Assembly (NCBI RefSeq): GCF_010183535.1
Contig: NC_071332.1
Span: 17,546,001 to 17,610,000 of the forward strand
Direction of reading: 5' to 3'
Length of the DNA stretch: 64,000 nucleotides
From: Caenorhabditis remanei
Lineage: Eukaryota; Nematoda; Chromadorea; Rhabditida; Rhabditidae
The position numbers were made by a program, and so were the translations under genes. Shown one piece after another: positions 22,320 to 32,511 of the stretch (position 1 is its first letter; every line of letters starts with the position of its first letter). The notes beneath the pieces were generated by a model, which worked only from the letters and a program-made list of their open reading frames with translations, had not been told where the DNA came from and did not search any database.

Positions 22320-25300
22320 CTAAAAACTATTTAAAAATTTTAAAAATTGTTTTTCTTCGAAGGCATCATAAAAATTTCCGTCGCCATCTGAATCCCGATT
22401 TTTTCGTTTTTTCTTCTTTTCTTCATTCTTGACAGCGTGCTCCTCGACGTCTTCTGAATCTCCCACGCCTTCAGAATCCCGATGCTTCCGTTTCTTCTTC
22501 TTCTTCTTACCCACAGCTTCTGAATTCATCGTGAAATCTTCAGAATCTTCAAGAACGTCGTCTGAATTCAGATTCTCCCGTTTTTTCTTCTTTTTCTTAG
22601 CCACAGCTTCTGGATTTATCGGGACGTCTTCTAAATCCTCGCCGACCTCATCTGAATCCTTGACGACGCCTTCTGAATCCCGATTCTTCCGTTTCTTCTT
22701 CTTCTTCTTCTTAGCCACAGCTTCTGAATCCATCGTAAGGTCTTCTGAATCCTCAGGGACGTCTTCTGAATCCATGACGACGCCTTCTGAACTCTCAATA
22801 CCTTCTCCGATGTCTTCTGAATCCCGATTCTTCCGTTTCATCTTCTTCTTCTTCTTAGCCACAGCTTCCGAATCTTCAGGGACGTCTTTTGACTTCACTG
22901 GCTCAGAATCTTCCTGGGATTCTGAAGGCATGACGTCTTCAGAATCCATTTTTCTCTGTTTTTTTCGTTTCGTAACATTCCTGAATTCAGAATCCTCCAC
23001 GTCTTCTGGAGCTTCTGGAACTTCTAGAGCATCGTCAGGGGTTTCTGAATCCTTGACGTCGTCATCTGAATCAGAACTCGAATCCTCCTCCACAAATTCC
23101 TTCGAGCAGATTCTCCTCTCCTGCTCCGTCGTCAACGTCTTCTGATTCTTCGCCCTATCCAAAACCTTTTTCTGTCTGCGTATCTCCTTATCCAACACTA
23201 TTTCCTCCACATTTTCCTCTTCTCGATTTCTGAATTTTTTTCGAATTTTCGCCGGATCCGCCTTCTCCAGAATATCCTCAACTTCTTGCTCCAAAATCTG
23301 GCTTCTGACCGCCCGTGAGTGCTCCAGAAGCCTCGTGACGTCTTCTGAATCTCCAGAATCGTCGTCAGAGTCTCCAGAATCCTCCTGCCTCATCACAATC
23401 GCTTTATTTCGAATTTTCACAGAAATCTTCTCCCCCGCCGCTGTTTCCACTTGATTTTTGATCTCTTTTATCGATAAGAATTCCGAATTTTCAGAATCCA
23501 AAATTATCGATTTAATTGTAGAGCACGTGGAGTTTTCGATGAGTGGGCGGAGTTTGGCGGGAAATTTGAAATTTTTTGAAAAATTTGAATTCCCGCGCGA
23601 CGTGTACAGAATAAACGCCTCAACCGCGGCTTCCACTCTGCGAGTCGCCGCATTCCGTCGGTTTTTCGGTGGCCGAGGTTTCTGAAAAAAACGGTGGCCT
23701 AGAAATCCAAAAATCAAAATTCTAGTCCGCGGACTCCCCTACCATAATCCACTCAACAACTTTCTCATTTTTCAAAAATTTTCGCGTCATTTTGCTGACC
23801 AGCGGGTTGGCAAGCTCCGCCTCCAGCACCGTCTCATAGAGAGTTTTTTCTGGAAAAGAATTATCGATTTTTAATTGAAATTTATTTTTGATCTACCATT
23901 CGCCACGCCCATTTTCTGCCAGACCTCCAATCGCTTATAACTCCAAAGAAGGCAATGAAGTTTGAGTTGGAATCGGAATCCACGTCGCAAGTGTTGGAAG
24001 AGGTCTCTTTCCAGGCTGAAATTTTCAGACTAAAAATGTGGACATCCGGACATGCGGACATCTGGACAGACAGACTTACGGGGACATTAACTCGAGACAA
24101 CAACGATAGTGGAGATACTTGAATTCGGGTTGATCGCATTGGAAATCCGTGATTCCGTGCGTTTTCATTCTGGAAAATTGGAGGAAATTTAATGAGGAAA
24201 AGGCCTAAATAGGCCTAGATGAGCCTGACACAGGGCTAAATTTTCCTAAAATAGGCCTAAAATATCCTAGGGTTGTTTTAGACCGTTTTAGGCTCATATT
24301 CAGGTGTTTTCAGGTTGAAAAAGGCCTAAAACTGGCCTACATCGGCCTGAAATTTCAAAGTTTTGAAAACAAGGTTTTAGGCCTTTTCAGGCTTCTTTCA
24401 GGTATTTTTGCCTGATTTTGACCATAGCCGGACCTGAAAGGGCCTGAAACGAGTCTATCACATTTTAAGGCCTTCTGAGGCTCATTTAGGCTGGTCATAT
24501 GGAAAATTCAGGCAATTAGCCGATTTTCAAAGCTTTGAAAGGCCTAAAGTGGGCCTAAACGGGCCTGAAGATAGATTTGGTCCGATTTTTGAGGTCAGGC
24601 GTTTTCAGGCCTTTTTAGGCCTTTCCTTACCTCAAAACAAGCCTAAAAATGCCTAAAACCTAACGTTTTGTTGCATTTTCTTTAAACGCAATTTCAGGCG
24701 TTTCAGGCCTGTCTAGGTCTGTCAAATAGGCATTTCAGGTTAGTTTCGTATGTAAAAACAGATTTTGAGGCCTTTTCAGGCCCCAATTCCAGCCTAAAAC
24801 CCACAATTTCGCCAGTCGACTATTCTGTCTCAACGTGGCACTCGTATCGTCTTTCTCCGCATTTTGACAGAAAATTTCCAGCGCTTTGTAGATTTGGTGC
24901 TCTTCAATTAGAGGTTTTGACGACATCTGGAAGTGAAAATTTGGGATTTTTAAGAAATTCTGGAAAAAGAATTCCTGAATTTTTTTTTCAAATTTTCACA
25001 GGTACCTCTCCCAGCGCCTTTTCCCACGCTACGTCATCAGTGTCCCCATCTGTTTTCGCCTCTCGAAACTTGTCTGAAATCATTTTCAGACACGTTTTCA
25101 GCAGCTCTCGACACCGAATTTCAGGCAAATGAAGATGGAAACTGAGCTCCGTGATTTGGACGTTTTGACGGAGACGATCGAGTTCGTAGTCGTCGTCGAG
25201 GATGACGTGGTGACGGATTCTGGAGACGTCGACGCCGAACGACGTGGCGGATTCTGGAGAAATTAGGGAATTTAGAGTTTTGATTGAGAACGAAATATCG

Positions 25301-28300
25301 GTAAACACGCTCTACCGAACTCTGGTTTTCACATTTTTCGGTAGAGCGCGTTTACCGTTTTTTTGTTGTTTTTTTACAGAAAAAATGTTTTAAAATTATG
25401 AAAATTTGTTAGAAATCGTCAAAATTTTAAAATAAACTAGATTATGTATTACTCGTGGACAAGGTAGGCAAATGCGCTCTACGGAAATATGAATAAATAA
25501 CGGATTTCGGTAGAGCGCGTTTGCTGTATTGTTTTTTTTTATTTTAATTTTTCAGAAACAAATTCAAAAAAGTTCAAAAAACGTTAAACTTGATAAGAAC
25601 AAGTTGAGCGAGTGCGCTCTACCGAAGAATTGTGAAACCAGGGTTCGGTAGAGCGCGTTTACCGAATTTTTAGCGGGTTTTAATGATTTTTCCAATTTTT
25701 TTTGGGAAATTCGTTAGAAATCGTCAAATTTTTTGCTTAACTTGAAAAAAATGTTTTTTTTTGAATTTTAAATTTTTTTCGAAATTCCAACGTGGTGTAC
25801 TACTCGTGGACAAGTTAGGCAAGTGCGCTCTACCGAAAAATGCGAAAAACGGATTTCTGTTGAGCGCGTTTACTGCAACACTCAATTTTTCGGTTTTTAT
25901 AATGTTCAAAAGCGTCTTCCACTTGTCCACGAGGAATACACGGCGAGCTCCGCCGTGTACTTCTCGTGGACAAATTTTCCGCGATTTTTGATAGTTTTTG
26001 TTCTAGTTTTGAGAAAATGATGAAAAATTAACAAATTTCGAACAAAAAACTGTCGTGTACTCCGCGTGGACAAGTTGGATATTGAAATTTGAAAAAAAAT
26101 TGAATTTTGGACTGTTTTTGAGGATTTTTCTGCAATTTTAGTTTTAAAAATACTTCATTTTTACCCCAAAACTTGGAAATCATCGTCGGATCCTCTCTTC
26201 CCGCCAAATTCCTCAATTTCGCTGTAATATTCACCGCTTTCGAGGCGGGAACATTGAGAATATCGGCTGCATACGTGGAAGCGTACCCTCTCTCCATTAG
26301 TTTCTGCATTTTTTTCAGTGTCAACTCATCGTAAGCCTCGTATTTGTAGAATTTCAGTCGGATTTCTTCAGGGAGACGTTTCCAGTCAAGAGATTCGAGG
26401 AATTCATCAGTAAGCATGTTCATGGCACGTGCTTTTATCCGTTGACCGGCTCGGTGCGGGAGACCGGTGCCTGGAAATACAAAATTTGAAATTTGACCCG
26501 GCCGGGGATCGAACCCCTGACCCTCCGCGCGTCGTCTTTTTCTTCCTCGGATTTTGAAATTTTGAAAAATTTTGAAAATCCGGGGAAGAAGAAAGAGATT
26601 CTGTATCAAAAATTCTAGATTCTAGTTCAGTACAGCTATAAAAGTAAGATTATTCTCAAAAATCTCTTTTTCATTCTTCTTTTTTCTTCTCCGGATTTTA
26701 GGAAATCTGGGGAAGAAAAAAGATTTTTTGAATTTTGGAAATTTGGGGAAGAAAAAGGATTATGGATTAGAAGTTATAATTTCTGCAACCTTCTCTTCTT
26801 AAACCCATTAGGTATGGGGGGTGAATGTTTTGTAATTTGAAAAACGTTACAATTTTTTCATTTCTCACTAGCCAAAATGTCACGCTTTGTTGATCGTTAA
26901 TAACTTTGTCCGTTTTTCACATTTTCACCTAATTTTTATTTGACTATTAGGAATAGGCTGTCCCGTCATTCCTGGAAAATTTGGGGTTGATACCATCATT
27001 GCTGACCGAGCTATGGGCCGTAGAGTGAAAGTCACTTTTTTTAGCTTGAAAAGTTTGTATTTTTAAATGTTTTTCAGTGAAAATACATTCGTGACCTTTC
27101 AATGACCAAGACCAAACCAGTGACAATAACAAATTTATTTCCATTCATTTCAATTAGGAGTAAGTAGGCGGCGATTCCCTCTTAAAATCCCGGGAAACAT
27201 TTCTGACACAGGGCAACAGGGCCGAAGGCCCGGTTTTACTCTGGCTCAGGGCCGCAGGCCCTGGAACTCTTGAAGACCCGGGAAGCATAGCGGACCCCGC
27301 CGGCAGGCGGGTGACGCTAGTCTACTTTATTTTAGATGTGTTAGTTGGTCTAGAATCGGAAGTTTATTTTTTCGTTCTTTTTTTTTCTTCTCCGGATTTT
27401 CAAAATTCGGGGAAGAAAAAGGATTTTGAGTCTTTTTCGTATTCAGAATCTGAAAAAATTGTGAATAATGATGTCAGATAACTTGAATTTGACACCAGAA
27501 TCTCTTTTCTTTTTTCTTCCCCAAATTTTGAGAAATCCGAAAATCCTTTTTCTTCCCCAAGTTTTCAAAATCCGGAGAAGAAAAAAGAAGAACTAAAAAG
27601 AGATTTTTGAGAATATCCTTATTTTTAGAGCTGAACTGAACTAGAATCTTGAATTTTTGATTCAGAATCTCTTTTTCTTCCCCAAATTTTGAGAAATCCG
27701 AAAATCCTTTTTCTTTCCCAAATTTTCGAATTCCGGAGAAGAAAAAAGAAGAATGAAAAAAAGATTTTTGAGAATATCCTTACTTTTATAGCTGAACTGA
27801 ACTAGAATCCAGAACTTTTGATTCAGAATCTCATTTTCTTTCCCAGATTTTGAAAATCCGAAAATCCTTTTTTCTTCCCCAAATTTTCAAAATCTGGGTA
27901 AGAAAAAGAAGGATTTTTGGCTGCCGCTATTCAAAAACTCACACATCTTAACCCAAAAGTGGTTCTGCTCCTGATGTTGAGCCATCACTCTGTCATTTCT
28001 CTTCACATTAATATAATCTAACGCTTTATTCAACTGTATATTATTCTCCTCGGCGAATTTCCGCCAGTTTTGGAAGATTTGAACGGACTCTTCCAGTGTG
28101 AAGTTCTTTCTCGATCGGAGGTTTATTCCGTGCTCTTCGGCTCGTTTGTATTGAGATTTTGTCATTGGGGCGACCGAGGCGTGGTAGAAGAGATGACCAT
28201 CTGTGTCGTAGAGACCGGTCTGAAAGGGAAAAATTCCGAATTTTTTCAAAAATTATAAAAAAAAACAGAAATTCACAAATTTAATTTCAGTTTGTGGCAA

Positions 28301-30036
28301 ACGCGCTCTACGGGAATGTATTAAAACCGCCAGAAGTACAATTTCGGTAGAGCGAGTTTGCATTATTTCTAGTTTTTTCAAGCTAAACTCGGTTAAAACT
28401 GTTAAAAACTTTAAAAATATCAAAATTCCTACGTTTTGTACTACTCGTGGACAAGTTAGGCAAGTGCGCTCTACCGAAAAATGCGAAAAAAACGAATTTC
28501 AGTGGAGCGCGTTTACTGCAACACTCAATTTTTCGGTTTTTTTAATGTTCAAAAGCGTCTTCAACTTGTCCACGAGGAGTACACGAGACCCTCATCGTGT
28601 ACTCCTCGTGGACAAGTTCAAATTTGGACTTTTTTAATTTTGGTAGTTTTCACGCGATTTTCTGGCACTTTTCTACAAAACAACCGAAAAAATCTATCAA
28701 TAATGCAAACGCGCTCCACAGAAATGTACTAAAACTGCAAAACAGACAATTTCGAACGAGCGCGTTTGTATTATTCTGATTTTTTTCCGGTCATTTTGTA
28801 GAAAATTGCTCAGAAGTTACTAAATTATTAGTAAAAATGACCGAAAAATGTCCAGACTCAGGCAACTCAATATTAATCTAATGAGACGCCACACTAATCT
28901 AATCGCAATCTCATTAGATTAGCGGATTTTGCTTGCGCAAACTTCGTTCGCGCCATGGATCCAAGAATAAGTCAGTACAAAACGCGCAAAATTTCTTTCA
29001 ATTTTTGTTTTAATGTTTTTTTCTAAGTTTTAATTCTTTATTTATGTCTCGAAAGTCTGAAATCGTTGCGAACTAATTTCGTTTTCGGTTTTATCGACTT
29101 TTTCACGATTTTCCATTATTAAAAATTGTATTTTTCGGTTTCTATGGCTCTTCAAGTCTTCAACTGCAGTCTTCACTCTTCCACAACTTCCATCCGGTTT
29201 GGAAGAAAAGGCAACATTGCGATGAAATCATGAATAAATTCTTAGGTAAGCAAATTGTTTCGCTTTCAATTAGCCGTGAATAATAGTTTTTTGCTCAGGG
29301 ATAATCGTGTACTTCTTCAACATCAGCGCTCTCTACATAGCTTCGAAAGAAGATTTTTTTGTGAGTTCAGACATCAAACAGTTTTTTGGTATTAATTTCG
29401 TTCATTTTACAGTAAAATTCGCTGAGTGGACGACAACGGGAAGCAACAGGACAGAGGACAACTTGGATTTTTTCCACTTGCAATGGATATGCGACTAATT
29501 TCTAAATTTTTTTCTGTTATATTTTTTGTACATTTTGATTTTTTTGTTAGAACTCTTGTTTTTATTCGAATAAATTTACTATTTCTTATTTTACTTAAAG
29601 AATTTTCAAATGCTACAACTAATTACACAAGATTCCACGTCAATCTAATGAGACCGCGCGCCAATCTAACTAGACGGTACGCTAATCTAATTAGCTGCGG
29701 CGCTAATCTTATTATGCCAACATTGCAGCTAATCTAACTGACGCCGTAGCTCATTAGATTAATATCGAGTTGCCTGAGGAAAGGGAAAAAATCGGAGCCT
29801 CAAAAAAGTTGAACTTGTCCGCGAGGAGTACACGAGTCCTTTCACCGTGTACTCCTCTCGGAAAAGACGATTTTTTTCTAATTTTCGAAGATTTTTATGA
29901 TTTTTTTCAACAAAATCGGAATTTTTTTCACGAATTTTGCAGATCCTACCGCCGGCAAAATATCGTCATCAAGCTCCTCCTCTTTCTCCCGTTTCCTCCG
30001 CAACTTTTTCTCTTCTTTTGTCTCGAAATCGTCCAT
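22320..30036 (-). CDS. Myb-like DNA-binding protein B (Reb1/TTF-I-type), 905 aa, lysine/acidic repeat tail
   Basis: Nine exons on the minus strand: 29950-30036, 27943-28219, 26165-26470, 25006-25253, 24805-24926, 24080-24169, 23897-24015, 23743-23849, 22320-23681; they total 906 codons. The ATG is preceded directly by CTTCAG. Residues about 45-140 carry the Myb-like pattern NFTLEESVQIFQNWRKFAEE ... NHFWVKMCTGLPHRAGQRIK followed by ARAMNML. Later blocks FHLHLPEIRCRELLK and LLWSYKRLEVWQKM match gene A. The last exon is unlike A: after KIRNKAIVMRQ it becomes a long low-complexity tail with at least five units of the form EAVAKKKKKKKRKNRDSEGV separated by acidic DSEDVPEDSED stretches, suggesting a nucleolar or nuclear, chromatin- or rRNA-gene-associated protein. 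Relative to A one extra intron splits the 370-base exon into 248 and 122. Introns are inflated by repeats. Family name uncertain between Reb1/TTF-I-like and nematode Rap1/telomere Myb-like. Confidence 0.72.
24178..24795. repeat. AGGCCT-rich intronic array
   Basis: The intron between exons 5 and 6 of Myb-like gene B is filled with GGCCTAAA, GGCCTGAA, TTTTAGGCC and similar words, giving the palindrome AGGCCT (or GGCCT/AGGCC) about every 15-25 bp on both strands. The matching intron of gene A (19423-19675) has none of it, so the array arose after the duplication. Confidence 0.85.
25290..25950. repeat. CGCTCTACCG repeat family, intron of Myb-like gene B
   Basis: Multiple copies of GCGCTCTACCGAA / TTCGGTAGAGCGCG in both orientations, plus CTCGTGGACAAGTT motifs. 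The block from about 25806 to 25945 recurs almost unchanged at 28448-28585, in a different intron of the same gene and in the same orientation. The same family reappears at 38.7-39.5 and 47.3-47.45 kb. Confidence 0.8.
26493..26532 (-). repeat. tRNA-like 3' fragment (B box and T arm)
   Basis: On the minus strand the stretch GGGTCAGGGGTTCGATCCCC followed by GGCCGGGTCA reads as a tRNA T arm: a stem of GGGG/CCCC around TTCGAT with the RNA polymerase III B-box consensus GGTTCGATCC, then an acceptor-stem-like tail. There is no matching D arm, anticodon arm or complementary 5' acceptor strand upstream, so it is not a working tRNA. It may be a relic or part of a tRNA-derived short repeat. Confidence 0.55.
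26560..27895. repeat. Intron with TTCTTCCCC / GGGGAAGAA repeats
   Basis: Intron 2 of Myb-like gene B. Short units such as TTTTTCTTCCCCAAATTTT and its complement AAATTTGGGGAAGAAAAA recur at 26.56-26.77 and 27.38-27.89 kb in both orientations, with partly shared spacers (GAGAATATCCTTA, AGCTGAACTGAACTAGAAT). Between them lies unrelated DNA with a Helitron-like end at 27320. No gene seen. Confidence 0.75.
27195..27320 (+). mobile_element. Possible Helitron 3' end (hairpin plus CTAG)
   Basis: A GC-rich stretch with short hairpins GGGCCGAAGGCCC and AGGGCCGCAGGCCCT is followed by CCCGCCGGCAGGCGGG (27296-27311), then TGACG and CTAG (27317-27320) before a T. A hairpin a few bases upstream of a terminal CTRR, with T following, is the textbook Helitron 3' terminus. 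The 5' TC end was not located, so only the terminus is called. Confidence 0.45.
28857..29778. mobile_element. 922-bp terminal-inverted-repeat element in intron 1 of Myb-like gene B
   Basis: Ends CTCAGGCAACTC and GAGTTGCCTGAG, with the inner arms TATTAATCTAATGAG / CTCATTAGATTAATA; sub-terminal zones on both sides repeat AATCTAATGAGACG-type units. The central ~700 bp is not repetitive and contains a possible small gene (29230-29498). No convincing target duplication (only GA on both sides). Confidence 0.75.
29230..29498 (+). CDS. Possible small secreted protein nested in the element, 71 aa
   Basis: A two-exon model, 29230-29245 and 29299-29498, uses a good donor (TTAG|GTAAGC) and acceptor (GCTCAG|G) and gives 72 whole codons. 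The product starts MNKFLGIIVYFFNISALYIA, a plausible signal peptide, then SKEDFFVSSDIKQFFG and a tail ending FFHLQWICD. It lies on the strand opposite to the host gene, inside the inverted-repeat element. Nothing is recognisable as a transposase. It may be a captured host gene or a chance reading frame in AT-rich DNA; an alternative intron starting at the GTGAGT after DFF would end the protein early. Confidence 0.3.
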
Positions 30037-30284
30037 CTGAAGCAGAGAAATTCTCAAATTTTCCGATTTTTTTTGAAATTTTAATGAATTATAGCAGGAA
30101 AAAACCGATTTTCGGGGAAAAAATCGAGAAAAATTGGGAAATGGGGGCAATAAATAGATTTTATAAACATATTTTGAGAGAAAAAGAGAAAAATAAGGCT
30201 CTTGGGACCCGAAAACAACACACAAAACAAGCGAGAAACAAGTAGAAATGGCGACTGTTAAGGATTTTTTTTTAAATTAATTAA

Positions 30285-32158
30285 TTATTTCGTCTTTTTA
30301 TCATCTGAAGTCGTCGTCGCAGAAGTAGAAGAATAGCAGCTCCGACACGTTTTCCAGGTCAAATTGAACAGATGAATCATGAGAAAAGCGAGGGCAAATC
30401 CAGAAACTTCGGCGAATTCTGGAACATAAAATTGAATTTTTTGAAGAAAAATTCGTATTTTTGGATGAAAAATGACGAAAAATAGCCTACTTTGGTCATT
30501 TTTGTCAATTTTTTAAGCGAAAATTCCCTAAATTACAAGAAAATTCTGATTTTTGAGCGAAAACTTTGTTATTTCATGCAAAAAATCGCGGTTTTACAAC
30601 AATTTTGACATTTTTTAATTCAAAATAAGCTAAAAATCGTCAAAAATAGGCAAAAAACAGGAATTTTCAGCCCATTTTCTCTTGAAAAATGTCTTTTTTT
30701 TAACTGATTTTTGGCTTTTTTGAACATTTTTAGTCACATTTAAAATAAATTTTTAATCCATTTTCCCTCGAAAAATGGGAATTCTGGCAGCTGTTTTTTT
30801 AAACAATTTTTAGGACAACGGCATCAAAAATTAGCCAAAATTTCGTCATTTCAACTGAAAATCGCAATTTTTCAGCCAAAATAACAATTTTGAGTTGAAA
30901 AACGTTTAAAATATGGTGAAAGATCGTCGAAAACTTGAAATTTTTTCGAAACTGCTGAAAATACCTCAATTGCAGTCTTTTAAGCTGAAAATATGTGAAT
31001 TTCTGACCGATTTTTGCTTGTTTAGGCTGAAAAATCACGAAAAACTACCGAAATTTTAGTTTTTGATTCGAAATTTGCTGATTATCCCAATAAATCGATC
31101 GAAAGCTTATTTTAAACAACAAAAATCCATGCTTTTCAGCATTTTTGACGGTTTTTCAATCTAGAAATTATGAAATTTGACTTCCACCGAGTTTCTAAAG
31201 GTTTCCACTGAAAAATGCGAATTTTGACTCATTTATGAACATTTTTTCGCTATTTTTCAATCTGGAAATGCTGAAAATCGATGAAACTTTTTTTTAGGTC
31301 AAAAATTAAGTTTTTTGTCATTTTTTAGACTGAAATGATTTTCGACTTAAAAATCGTATTTTTCAACAGAGAGAACAAATCGTTTAAAAAACCATTCTTT
31401 CTGTGTTTTTTTGCTGTTTTTAACAAAACTGGAAAATTTCTGGATGGCTGGCGCACCTCAGGCGCGTTGCGTGAACTTGGAAACCGAAACTTCCTGGGGT
31501 GCTTCAGGCGCGTTTTTGACGTTCTTGGCATGCCATTTTGGATTTTTTTCAAAAAGCTATAAATTCTCGTGATTTTTTATTTAAAAAAGACCGAAAATTC
31601 CGAATTTTTCGCAATTTCGAAAACTCACCTGTCGGACAAGTGTCATTTCCAAAAATCGCGGGGAATCTGACCAAAATATTGAATGGCCAAAAGATAGTAT
31701 CCGGAATACAGTAAGCAGTTATTCCAGAGACATATCTCAACAACGCCAACGCCGAGAATTGCATCAAAACTCGCACAACTGTGTCGATTTTCAGATTTCT
31801 CGCGGTTTCAGACGAGTTTTCAGCTTCTAATTTCGTCAACTCCTCCGTCGCTTTATTCATTTCTCGATCTTTCTTGAAATAGCGCGCGAATTCTCCTGTC
31901 GGCGAAATTCCGTGCAATTCTCGCTTTAATTCGGCAATTTTTTGTTTTAAAGCAATGACTTTTGGGTTTGGAGCCGGTTTTGAGAGAGATTTTACCTAAA
32001 AATTAGATAAAAAAATGTAAATTTTCGAGGAATTTCAATGTTACCGCTCTGGAAATCGCCGTGACAACTTGTGTGCTATAAATTGCAAATGTTGCCGAGC
32101 AAATGACGGCGATAATGTTGAAAATTGAGATTTGTGTGGGTTTTTGAGTGTCTTCCAT
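30285..32158 (-). CDS. GET1/WRB homologue, tail-anchored protein insertion receptor subunit, 204 aa
   Basis: Three exons on the minus strand: 32045-32158, 31629-31995, 30285-30418, in total 205 codons. The ATG directly follows TTTTTCAG. The protein has a first membrane segment at about residues 11-34 (SIFNIIAVICSATFAIYSTQ), a charged coiled-coil region (LKQKIAELKREL, then EFARYFKKDREMNKATEELTKLEAE), a second hydrophobic segment with the family-like ALLRYVSGITAYCIPDTIFWP, and a third, FALAFLMIHLFNL, before a short Ser/Thr and lysine tail. This order (TM, long cytosolic coiled coil, two C-terminal TMs) is that of GET1/WRB, the endoplasmic-reticulum receptor that with CAML/GET2 accepts tail-anchored proteins from the GET3 ATPase. 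It is a little longer than the human protein of about 174 residues. It is divergent from RMC1 and lies 248 bp upstream of Myb-like gene B in the same direction. Confidence 0.88.
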
Positions 32159-32511
32159 CTGAAAAATCTTTTTTTCTGTGGAAAAATTTTTTAACCCGAT
32201 TTTTCACTATTTTCGGACGAAAACCTATCAAAAATATGTGAAAATATGGTATTTTTGTATCGAAAATCACGAATTTCAACTCGAAATCCACAAAAAACAT
32301 CGAAAAACCTCAAAAATCGCGCAAATCGCTTAACAAAAATAAATAAATAATAAAAACAACGACACTCCAAAATCCCGCTTTGTGTCGGGGAGTGTTTGCG
32401 TACTTTGCATTTAATCTTACGACAACTCACACCAACTGCACATTTTTTCCAATAAATTCATCAAAACATCACTAAAAAACCTCAAAAAACCACCGAATTT
32501 TTCAGCGAAAA
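32159..32511. promoter_or_regulatory. Divergent promoter between GET1 and RMC1
   Basis: 353 bp separate the two start codons. The DNA is AT-rich with a GTGTCGGGGAGTGTTTGCG stretch near 32383-32401. Both ATGs lie at or within six bases of a TTTTTCAG acceptor, so real transcription starts could be further in. No TATA or named factor site can be supported. Confidence 0.5.

Noticed and set aside
22429..23145. Long plus-strand open frame rich in Ser and Phe opposite gene B's last exon
   Set aside because: It is the antisense of the lysine/acidic repeat tail; its composition follows from the coding strand and it has no known domain.
26493..26600. Full tRNA gene
   Set aside because: Only the T arm and 3' acceptor-like strand fit; no anticodon arm and no pairing 5' acceptor strand upstream.
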